This document shows, piece after piece, positions 33,727 through 42,115 of a DNA stretch of 64,000 nucleotides. The stretch is taken from positions 1,054,001 through 1,118,000 of the forward strand of contig OZ345361.1 in NCBI GenBank assembly GCA_977006965.1, written 5' to 3'. Below the pieces are notes generated by a model. It did not search any database and was not told where the DNA came from. It was given only the letters and a program-made list of their open reading frames with translations. The stretch is from Phymatolithon calcareum. Its lineage: Eukaryota; Rhodophyta; Florideophyceae; Hapalidiales. Position 1 is the stretch's first letter. Every line of letters starts with the position of its first letter. A program made the translations under genes and the position numbers.

Positions 33727-34332
33727 TGGCCGGGACGGAATGGAGTTGCTCCGCCTCATTAGAGTGTGTGTTCTTATTTTTTGATTTATGTATTTTCTTT
33801 TTGTCAAGCTCTCATGCATTTCAAGCTGTTTGCTGCAGCAGCACAGATGTAATCGATTCCTGTCCAAAGACCACGGCATCGCCATATATCGATGCCTACA
33901 TATTGCAGCCTGGTCGATTATTTCTTTGCGAGTTGCGCACAGCTAACTCTTGCTTGTGGTCGTCCTAGCGTAGTACGGATCACGCGAGCAAAAATTTCGG
34001 CACTGTCATTTAGTTATACCACTCGCGGTGGTTCAAAAATAGCGTGACCCGGTTACTTTCATAAAATCTGTTTCTTCTACCAAGCCGCACTCGTGAAGGA
34101 GCATACTCTAAGTCACCACTAGTGCATGGCGGAAAAAAGTAATATTCAGTTTACGGTGCTGCAAGAACCGCAATCCAAGACATTATCATTTGCTTGCAGT
34201 CAGTGGCTCGTGACGGAGCACTGGCGACCAAGACTCCCAATCCAAGAAGACAAACTGTTTCCTCTTGCACAAGAGAGAAAGGCATGTTAGACTGCCCTAC
34301 GTTTACTATGACAAAAGTGGAAGCGAAAGTTG
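33727..34332. other. convergent spacer between the two SNARE genes
   Basis: The 606 bp between two stop codons should contain both 3' ends. No open frame with a domain and no clear repeat was seen. Confidence 0.45.
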
Positions 34333-35184
34333 TCACTTAATCTTCTCGACCCTACTGACATTGTCTTTTGTTCGCTTACTAGTCTCTTTGGTGGCCATCT
34401 GCACCTCGTCAATGAGCTCATTCTGGTAATTCAACTCGTTATTCATTGCATTCGCGAGCATCTTCATGTCCCCAATGGCGTCTGCAATCTGGTCCAAGTC
34501 CTTATCCTGTTCGCGCATGACGTTCGCAACACCTTCTGAATACTGTGAGTAATCCTCCTCAATTTCGCGCACTCCAACCACAGCCTTCTCGCCCTTCGAC
34601 TTCCTGAACAGTCTGCTCGGTTTGCGAGCTTCATCGGTGCCGAGCAATTCCGCGCGTTCGCGCTCGAGCTGCTCCTCCCTCTCAAGCTCTGAAGGACCGT
34701 TCGCCAAGAGGTCAAGGTCAATGCCATCGACGCCCGCCTCGCGCATTTCATCGCGGGCAGCTCGCTCCTTTCGCCCTACCTTCACCTTATCGAGCCCTTT
34801 ACCCATAGGCTTCTTGCGTTGAAACATGCGCACAATCTTGGGCTTACTCATCTTATCGATGATACGTTCGGACTTGTCAAGATAATCATGGACCACCTCA
34901 AGTTCTTCACCCATCCTTTCCAGTTGTCCGGTTTGCTTTTTCAAACTGGCTGCTGTCTCCACGCCAGTCTCGCGGGCCTCCACGGCCAACTTCAGCGCCC
35001 GTCGAGTGCCTTGCTTCCCGCTCTGCGCCGCGGCGAGAGCGGCCGCTTCCAACTCGGCAGCCGACTCTTGGTGCACCTGCTCTTGAGACGAACCGGCCGT
35101 CGCACCCGACATCAACTCGCCATATTCATCGTTCGTGTCATCCACTACGGTCACCTCGCCACCATACTTCTTGCGCCGAAACAT
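34333..35184 (-). CDS. SNAP-25-like Qbc-SNARE
   Basis: This encodes 283 aa from ATG 35184. There are two coiled-coil SNARE motifs and no membrane segment. The first (about residues 68-112) contains ETGVETAASLKKQTGQLERM and VVHDYLDKSERII; the second (about 224-283) contains DKDLDQIADAIGDMKMLANAMNNELNYQNELIDEV. A charged linker without a cysteine cluster joins them, so membrane attachment, if any, is not by the palmitoylation seen in animal SNAP-25; plant SNAP33-type proteins likewise lack it. Together with a Qa-SNARE and an R-SNARE it would form a four-helix fusion complex. The neighbouring syntaxin is an obvious candidate partner. Confidence 0.87.
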   Translation of the reverse strand: MFRRKKYGGEVTVVDDTNDEYGELMSGATAGSSQEQVHQESAAELEAAALAAAQSGKQGTRRALKLAVEARETGVETAASLKKQTGQLERMGEELEVVHDYLDKSERIIDKMSKPKIVRMFQRKKPMGKGLDKVKVGRKERAARDEMREAGVDGIDLDLLANGPSELEREEQLERERAELLGTDEARKPSRLFRKSKGEKAVVGVREIEEDYSQYSEGVANVMREQDKDLDQIADAIGDMKMLANAMNNELNYQNELIDEVQMATKETSKRTKDNVSRVEKIK

Positions 35185-35538
35185 GGTGCGTTTGCTGTGC
35201 GTGGAATGTAGAACTGATACGGAAGACTAGATAGTTGAGGGTTGCACTGGGGCCTGGGGCCGGTTTTGTGCGCAGCGCGATGAGCTACCCAGGAGACGGT
35301 GCCCTGCTGTACCGCAATGAGGCGCATCCGAAGAGGCGCGCTGTATCATATACTGCACTGTACAAGTAGCGCTGGACTGTAGTGTGGAAATTGTCTGTTG
35401 CACTGTTGGCCCTCTTTTGTGCTATATCGCGGGAGAACCAAATTCTGCAATTTTTCGATGATTTTTCAACTCCAGCAATGAATCACAATCTGATTTTTGG
35501 GCATCGCTTAAGCTCTTGGATATGATAACGCACAGAAA

Positions 35539-35592
35539 AGCCAATCGTTAAATTCCAAGAAAAATAATTTTATTTTTCTTGAACGATTGGCT
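35539..35592. repeat. hairpin with arms AGCCAATCGTT..
   Basis: The arms 35539-35567 and 35570-35592 are complementary (AGCCAATCGTT, then AAGAAAAATAA) apart from a small bulge in the left arm. It lies in the divergent spacer immediately left of another palindrome. Confidence 0.65.
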
Positions 35593-35605
35593 GTACTGTA
35601 CAATA

Positions 35606-35652
35606 ATACACGTGTCAGAATCTGTAATTATTACAGATTCTGACACGTGTAT
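35606..35652. repeat. 47-bp perfect palindrome
   Basis: Two exact 23-bp arms (ATACACGTGTCAGAATCTGTA..) surround a single T at 35629. It contains CACGTG-like ACACGTGT at both ends. It sits 55 bp before the ATG of the fusion gene, in the region shared with the SNAP gene promoter. Confidence 0.85.
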
Positions 35653-35706
35653 GGCTCCGATCTCAGCTCATTCGAATGCATCCGAATCGAACACACCGAG
35701 TTGAGC

Positions 35707-38151
35707 ATGTTTGCCATGCGCCATTGCAACAGTCTCCCGGTTGTGCGCGGCCGACTGTCTTTCTCACACCAAGGCGCATGTTCTATGGCACCGCGGAGGC
35801 CAGTATGCACCCACGCAACTGTTGGTAACCCCGCGAGTATCGTCGACCTCGCCGTGCTCACCGAAGCTTGTGCAGCTCTCGTCTCACGTGCCGGCTCTCG
35901 TATCCGTGCCGTGCACTCCAAGCGGCTCGCAGGAGCAACCCTTAGGGTCGATTATAAGGATGAGTCCGATCCTCGCTCAGCGCTCACTGAGGCCGATGCA
36001 GCAGCGCAGGCCGCCATAGTGCCGGCGCTTCGCGCAACCTTCCCCGGTATTGCTGTTATTGGCGAGGAGGAAGAAGAGTCAGATGATGATGATTCCACTT
36101 CAGATGCACTCAAAATTGAGGAAGTAAGTAGTTTATTTCTGGGAACCGTGGCCGCAGCAGATGTCACAGTCTTCGTCGATCCTGTCGACGGTACACGCGA
36201 GTTCGTCAACGGAAATCTCCCAGCCGTGCAAACGCTAGCAGGTATTTGCGTACGTGGTCGTCCAGTATCGGGTGTGATTTCAATTCCATTTGCTAAGTCC
36301 GCCCCAGTAATAATCGCTGCTGTTGGGTCCGGCGTGCGTGGACTTGAGACCATCCCTCCTCCACAACCGCGTCTCGGAGAGGGCGTCGTTCTTACTGCTT
36401 CTAAGGACCCCGTCGGCGTTGTCGCTGCTGTACAAACTATTGTCGCACCTACGCACAGACTGGAAATGGGCGGTGCAGGCAACAAAATGCTACGGGTGGC
36501 CACGGGCGAGGCAGACATCGCCGTGCTGAACCTGGTGACCTCGTTATGGGACAGTGCTGCGACCGAAGCCTTAGTAGTTGCTACGGGTGGTACAGTGACC
36601 GACTTTTTCGGTTGCCGTCTTGTTCACACATCCACAGCATGTCTCACAAATTTCTATGGCGTTATTGCAACGGGACCGAACTTCACACAGCGTGACAGTC
36701 GCCACCGCACGCATCGCGAGCTCTGCGCAGAGATTCGTGCAGCCATGACTGCAGATCCGCTCCTGGCTCGAGCGGGATTTATCCCGCAAGAGTTTCCGCA
36801 AGCGACTGACGTGGCTCGCGATCTCGACGGTGAGCTGCTATCGCTTGACTTCCTGCGGTCCGTCGTCTCTCCTCGTATTTCTGGATTTGCGGCACCAGAG
36901 CATGCTGCCGTGCGATATCTCATGTCTGATGCATGCCGCGTAGAGCTGCACTACAAACCGGTGCGGAAAACCGCTGAGCAGGAACCGGACACGCCGAAGA
37001 GCGTATTTGTCAAACGCGTTGTAATGGAGGACCTGCCACACGTACAACTAAAGGCACGGACGGCCCCAGAGAAACTTGCACGTGATGTAACTTCCTATCA
37101 GGTCGAAGCAGCGTTCTTGGGGTCACGTGCATGTGCGCGCCTTGTCGCTGCTGGTGCGCGAGTAGCACGCCCATTTCATGTTGAGCAACGGCCAGCACCG
37201 AGTGGTGCGCCACCAATTCAAAGCAGGTTCTTGCTCGTGCTCGAGGACTTTGCATCGTCTGATGGATGGGCTCAGTATGGGCTCCTAGAAGCTGCACAGC
37301 TTCGGGCATGCCTGGCTGCGCTCGCTGAACTACATGCTTTCTTTTGGAATTTTGCCGATGACCCTGACGCACCGCAACTTGAAGAGGCTGTCTGGCCGCA
37401 GGCGTCCTACTGGGTACCATCGCGACAGGCGAAGGATAGCTTTGAGAAACTCCCGAAGTGCTGGAAAGCACAACTTGCAGCATTCAAGGATCCACTCGCG
37501 AAAACGAAGGCTGCACATGAGGATCGGATGTTTCCGCTGGAGCAGTTGGGTGAAGTTCTTCAGCGATACGCGGAACACGTTGCGGTAAAGGTGCACTCCG
37601 TGGGCACAAATGTTCAACATAAGTGGCGCACGATTTTACACGGCGATGCTAAGGCCGCAAATTTTTTCCTCAGAGAGAGTGGAACTGTTGGTGATGAGTG
37701 GGCGGTAGGGCTTATCGACTTTCAGTGGTCTGGGTGGGGACACCCAGGACTGGATGTTGCTTACCTTATTGCGACGTCCGCAGAAGCAAATAATTTGTCT
37801 CGGGACGGTGTGGCAGAGCGCGAGTTTATCGCGTTCTATCATGAGAGACTTAAGGACAGTCTTGTGCGCTTTGGAAAGACAGAGGATCACGCGGAAGCGG
37901 GTCAACATTTGCCGATTGAGGATCTGTATGCGTTCTATGATGATGCAATTCTGGACCTTGCGCGGCTTGTGGTTTCCTATCATTGGGATCGCATCAAAGC
38001 GAGTCCCGAAGTGCTTGTATCTAGGAAGGACAATATTGGGTCGAATTCGTACAACAAGGACGTCGACTGCGCTGTGTGGTTTATTGAACGAACATGGGCA
38101 CTTCTAAGTGACTTAGAAGCTGCGAGTCGTGAAACACAGGAAGGTTTTTAA
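35707..38151 (+). CDS. inositol-monophosphatase-like domain fused to an EcKL/CHK-type kinase domain
   Basis: This encodes 814 aa from ATG 35707. Residues 1-45 are basic and Ser/Ala-rich and may be a transit peptide. An IMPase/3'(2'),5'-bisphosphate-nucleotidase fold (about 50-330) follows, with the metal ligands in GEEEEES, DPVDGTREF and WDSAATEALV. Members of that fold remove phosphate from inositol phosphates or from PAP/PAPS. The C-terminal half (about 350-800) is an aminoglycoside/choline-kinase-like fold of the EcKL/CHK group, with HGDAKAANFF (catalytic loop) and LIDFQWSGWGHP (metal Asp). The two halves run in one open frame with no stop or intron, so the fusion is real in this sequence. 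The substrate of either half is not evident. Confidence 0.85.
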   Translation: MFAMRHCNSLPVVRGRLSFSHQGACSMAPRRPVCTHATVGNPASIVDLAVLTEACAALVSRAGSRIRAVHSKRLAGATLRVDYKDESDPRSALTEADAAAQAAIVPALRATFPGIAVIGEEEEESDDDDSTSDALKIEEVSSLFLGTVAAADVTVFVDPVDGTREFVNGNLPAVQTLAGICVRGRPVSGVISIPFAKSAPVIIAAVGSGVRGLETIPPPQPRLGEGVVLTASKDPVGVVAAVQTIVAPTHRLEMGGAGNKMLRVATGEADIAVLNLVTSLWDSAATEALVVATGGTVTDFFGCRLVHTSTACLTNFYGVIATGPNFTQRDSRHRTHRELCAEIRAAMTADPLLARAGFIPQEFPQATDVARDLDGELLSLDFLRSVVSPRISGFAAPEHAAVRYLMSDACRVELHYKPVRKTAEQEPDTPKSVFVKRVVMEDLPHVQLKARTAPEKLARDVTSYQVEAAFLGSRACARLVAAGARVARPFHVEQRPAPSGAPPIQSRFLLVLEDFASSDGWAQYGLLEAAQLRACLAALAELHAFFWNFADDPDAPQLEEAVWPQASYWVPSRQAKDSFEKLPKCWKAQLAAFKDPLAKTKAAHEDRMFPLEQLGEVLQRYAEHVAVKVHSVGTNVQHKWRTILHGDAKAANFFLRESGTVGDEWAVGLIDFQWSGWGHPGLDVAYLIATSAEANNLSRDGVAEREFIAFYHERLKDSLVRFGKTEDHAEAGQHLPIEDLYAFYDDAILDLARLVVSYHWDRIKASPEVLVSRKDNIGSNSYNKDVDCAVWFIERTWALLSDLEAASRETQEGF

Positions 38152-38599
38152 TTGGATGGCTAGATGGATAAGTTTTGCAAGAGCTCCTTGCCAATCCGGT
38201 CAGGCACTGCTTTGTAATTCGCTTCATGGTCAATGTCGTTGTCCTAAGAAAGAGCTCGGTATTTATTTCTTTGTTTGCAAATCCATAAGCACGAGTCAAA
38301 TGGTCATCCTCGTTTAGCTCAGGTGCACGATTGGTTTAAATGCATGTGAAACCCTTGATCCCCATGCATGTAAACAATCGCAGACTTCGGCAGTCGAACG
38401 GGGCACTTGGTGCGCGTTGTTTATGTTCCAAAAGACGCAGCTATTCGCACGTCCTTCCTCGACATGGAGACATAGAATGGAGATTTCGACGTTGTACGGA
38501 CTTGAGGAAAGTCGTCACCGGACATTTGCAGGACGATCGTGCAAATGTCCGATGTCATGCCGTATCCTATCATGTCGTCGAAGAGTTTCACTGCTTACT

Positions 38600-38830
38600 A
38601 CATATCGCAGCGATGAAAACACCGGTCCCTCCACGTGTTGCAGGTTACCATTGACGACTCTACCGTTTGCTGTATTTCTTTGTAGATTGCCAGGGCATCT
38701 TCAAATTTGCCAACGCGCGCGTACAGCGTCAAGAGCGTGTTGAAGGTCCTTATGTCGAGAATCGTCATGCACTTGTGCATGAGCACGGTTGCTTTTACGA
38801 CTCGACATCGTTTACAGAGCGTCTTAAATG
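38600..38830 (-). pseudogene. PPR-protein fragment
   Basis: The minus-strand frame reads TFKTLCKRC, then LDIRTFNTLLTLYARVGKFEDALAIYKEIQQ, which is a good 35-residue pentatricopeptide repeat, followed by a worn second one (MVTCNTW). A TAG lies just upstream and the frame ends after two repeats. PPR proteins bind organelle RNA. This is a leftover piece and not a gene. Confidence 0.6.
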
Positions 38831-38834
38831 TCTA

Positions 38835-39410
38835 CATTCCACTACAGTAATGTTTCAAGAAAGCTTTATGAGCAACCTTTTTACTATGCTTTCCGTGGTT
38901 GCTGATAAATCTTTCTTGAAAGGTTAGTTTTCTTGCGCTTTCGTTGTCCTGTTCATCCGCAAGTACGTTCAAGAAGACGGACACGAGATGCCCTAGCACA
39001 CCGAGAGACTTTGAATCTTGGTTCATATCCTGCAGCAACGCCGATCTCTTCTGCTGGGTGATTCCTTCTCGAACCGAAGCATTGACAGACGTGGTAATAG
39101 TTCGGACTCGTATGCGGGAGCTAGAAAACACGCGAACGGACGCAAATTCGTGGAGTTCCTTCTTCATGCGCTTGCCGACGCCGTCACCGTCTCCATCGTT
39201 TTCCTCTGCCGTGATGCGAGGACGAGGAAATTGGCATTTACATGGCTGCCAAGCAATTTTGTCGAGATTCAGAGTGACTAAGAGTGTTTTCACGCCCAAT
39301 TTCGAAGCGGCTAATGCTGCTTCCCAACCAGAATGCCCTGCTCCCACTACGACAACGTCGTATTCCTCATCCGCCCAGGGTACAGTGGTAGCTTTCGATT
39401 CAAGACCCAT
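38835..39410 (-). pseudogene. MnmG/MTO1 N-terminal fragment fused to unrelated sequence
   Basis: From ATG 39410 the frame reads [41 protein letters not shown], the FAD-binding start of the tRNA U34 modification enzyme MnmG/MTO1 (G-x-G-x2-G dinucleotide motif). Similarity stops abruptly at the cysteine near 39246. The next ~130 codons are unrelated, and no further MnmG sequence exists before the PPR fragment. A GTAAAT at the break could be a donor, but no downstream exon was found. The family needs about 600 residues, so this is a truncated duplicate. Confidence 0.6.
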
Positions 39411-40182
39411 GAGAATTGGCGCATCGAAGAATCCATACTTTTTTCAAGTTTGCTCGGCGCTTGACCGGAGACGTCTCCATTCCTTAGGGGTGCGTCTAAA
39501 AGCGCTTGTTCTCCGTAAGATATCCTCGCAACAGCTGCACCCTCGATTTTCTCTGCACAAGGGGGGATTTAAAACGAACGAAGGTGCGAAACAAGATGCA
39601 TCATCTCGACGGCCTTCGCAAGTTGTCGACTTTTCGCTGCTCATTGCTCACGGTCACGGTTTCCGAATCAATGAGAGAGAGCTTCGCAAGAAAGAAGACT
39701 GTATCTCAGAATGGAAAGCGGCCTTATTTTTACAAAAAATAAACATTTCAATTATCGTACAAGTCTGATGTCAAAGTACGCGCTCTACTCATGCACAGGA
39801 AGATACGCTGCTCTTTATCTTGGAACTCTATCTACACTTCATGGTTTTATAACTAGGAAGATTCACACCGTTCTCTTTTTGAATTTTCCTTCGGCTTGTG
39901 GGGTATGGCTGCTTGTTTTTATGGCCCAGGGAACCGGTGATGCCATGCCTTGAATCTGTTGCAATGAATTTCAGGGAAATTGACTGATGATCCACAGTAC
40001 GCAAAGAACACTATGCTAGTTCTGTGCGTTCTGCATGCCACGCGATGCTGGCCAAGAAGACATCGTTGCTGTCGAACGGTCGTAGTCTGGTACATTTCGA
40101 TTCCAAATCGTTTCCTAAGATTTAAAAGCAAAACTCATTATAATCATTTTTTCCACTTGTGCTGTGCAAGCATGGGGATATC

Positions 40183-40226
40183 AGATGAACCTCTAATAGG
40201 ATGATTCTCCTATTAGAGGTTCATCT
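40183..40226. repeat. perfect hairpin, 19-bp arms and 6-nt loop
   Basis: AGATGAACCTCTAATAGGA (40183-40201) and its exact complement (40208-40226). The compact stem-loop with T-rich flanks could be a terminator-like or foldback structure; it is not adjacent to a gene end. Confidence 0.8.
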
Positions 40227-40487
40227 TATTGCCTAAGGCAATCAAATGGACTTAAACACGCCCGAGTCAAATCTAGATTTCAAGTCGAATATGTGGAGTG
40301 GGACGAACGACTGGGCTTGCACGTCTGGCGAACTTTTTTGCAATTTGTGGAATGTGTCAGCTCAACCCTTTCACAGATACATTCAATGTTACATGGATGC
40401 GCACACAGGCGCATGGCCAGTTTGACTGACTCGACATGCAATTACGCGGTAGGGTAAAATTTCTATATAAAAGGCAAGGGATGTGTG

Positions 40488-40625
40488 GCCTCTCCCGGAA
40501 TGGAGGGCACCGCACCTAAACCAAATAACCAAAGTCCTTACCCATATGGTCAAGGTCAACCTTGCTCATCAAGTATCACCCCAGGTCTATAAATTGTTAT
40601 TGACTTTCTTTCTTTCTCTTATTGC
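40488..40625 (+). repeat. direct repeat, copy 1
   Basis: It begins GCCTCTCCCGGAATGGAGG, includes CCAAAGTCCTTACCCA and CAAGGTCAACCTTGC, and ends CTTATTGC. TATATAAAAGG lies about 15-25 bp upstream. The copy at 41271-41395 has the same blocks in the same order. It may be a terminal-repeat miniature or a dispersed repeat. Confidence 0.6.
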
Positions 40626-40800
40626 AAGATATCTAAGTTACACATAGTGTCCGTTACTCAACATCTAGGAGGCCTCTAAGATGCTCCTGGACTGGATTCA
40701 TTTTGGCTACTCGCGTAACTGCTTCCCCCGAGTACTGCGGCACACCGTTGCTCGGTGACATCCGTGTGCCCTTCGCAGAACTCAATTCAATTCTTGCTTG

Positions 40801-40827
40801 TGATAGGACTCGAACCGGCGACCTCAA
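40801..40827 (-). other. tRNA-like T-arm remnant
   Basis: On the minus strand, GGTCGCCGGTTCGAGTCCTATCA resembles the variable and T-arm part of a tRNA. The T-stem does not pair properly and no D or anticodon arm is visible upstream, so it is not a tRNA gene. It could be part of a tRNA-derived short interspersed element or a primer-binding relic between the two direct repeats. Confidence 0.3.
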
Positions 40828-41270
40828 CATTCCCGCATTTATCATACCGAATATGCGCACAGGTGCGCGGAGCCAGTTTTGCCACTGCCATCGGTGGATT
40901 GTAGACTTGCACCACGTACACAGTGAGAATGAACAAACTCGACGGCCAGATGCGTTTCCCGTCCATGTCACAATACCACTAGTATTATAACAGCCTCCGT
41001 TGGGCTACATTACAGCACTACCCGGTGGGTATTGCCTCGTCACGTGGCATTACCACGACCGGATGGTGCTGAAATATAGCCCACCGGAGGCTGGTACGAA
41101 GCCCTCATTCGCGCTACAGAGTCTCTTTGGAAGCGGTCGTTCAAGCAACGGAGGTCAAGGCGTCAGATCTATACCCTCTGTATTTAGTTAGTGGTATATG
41201 CAAATGAACGGCAATGGTGGCGGCGTGCGATCGGTTTCCAACCGTAACGCGCAACTGGGCTCGCATGATA

Positions 41271-41395
41271 GCCTCTCCCGGAATGGAGGTCACCGCACGT
41301 AAACCAATAAACCAAAGTCCTTACCCAGACCATCAAGGTCAACCTTGCCCATGAGGTATCACCACAGGTCCGTTCTGCCTTTCTTTCCTTATTGC
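41271..41395 (+). repeat. direct repeat, copy 2
   Basis: This diverged copy of 40488-40625 shares GCCTCTCCCGGAATGGAGG, AACCAAAGTCCTTACCCA, CAAGGTCAACCTTGC and CTTATTGC. The flanks differ, so the repeat boundaries are those given. Confidence 0.6.
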
Positions 41396-42115
41396 GGGTT
41401 TTCGAAGTTGCCCTGGAATAACGTCATATCCTTACGGCTACAGTAGACTCTAAATGAAGAGAGTGGCACGTCATATCCGGTCCGCCCGCCCCCGTGCACC
41501 TTCGCGTTACGGGAAGGAGCCAAGAGCTCAGTCAGGATTTTTCCCCTCTTCATTGCAGGGTTTCTTTTAATGGCAAGAGCTGTGCTCCGCCTCCCTATGG
41601 GAGAAGACTATCACCTTTCGGTAGTTTTGTAGTACATGGATTCCGCCCTGAGTGGTGTGCCGCAATGATCAAGGAAGCTGGGAGAGAGGATAGAAGGAGA
41701 CGAAGGAAGGTAGAGAGATGAACAGCTACCGTGAGCATCCTAAATGGTTTAAGGACGGCGGCTGAAGACTGGATGCCTAGAGATATGGATGTTAAGGTCC
41801 CCGAAGGTCTGCACGTTGTGCAGTTTTGAGCTCTTGTGACATCAAGTACCACTCGAATCTGTTAAAAGTCTATTGTACTGTAAGGACGTAGAGTTGTTCT
41901 AGGACAACTTCGAAAAACCCCAATAAAGGCTATGAAGGATCTGAGGGACTATATTCCTCTACCCACAGAGTATCAAATAATAACCGAATGAACGTCGCCA
42001 ATTTTGCGTGAAGGGGAATGATACTGTATTGTAGCACAGGTTCCAACTCTTGATCAGTTCGTTCCTGGTGCCCACACAAAGGGAATGTCTGTGTTCCGTC
42101 GTTGAGGATGCTCCA

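Larger units (their letters stand above)
39411..42115. other. 2.7-kb repeat-rich spacer
   Basis: It contains a hairpin (40183-40226), a diverged direct-repeat pair (40488 and 41271) and a tRNA-like T-arm (about 40801). No gene-quality frame was seen. Confidence 0.45.

Noticed and set aside
39240-39410. MnmG fragment as the first exon of a full gene
   Set aside because: A possible GTAAAT donor exists, but no later MnmG sequence appears within the next kilobase, where other gene fragments begin.
40795-40870. tRNA gene on the minus strand
   Set aside because: Only a T-loop-like segment exists; the T-stem does not pair and D and anticodon arms are missing.
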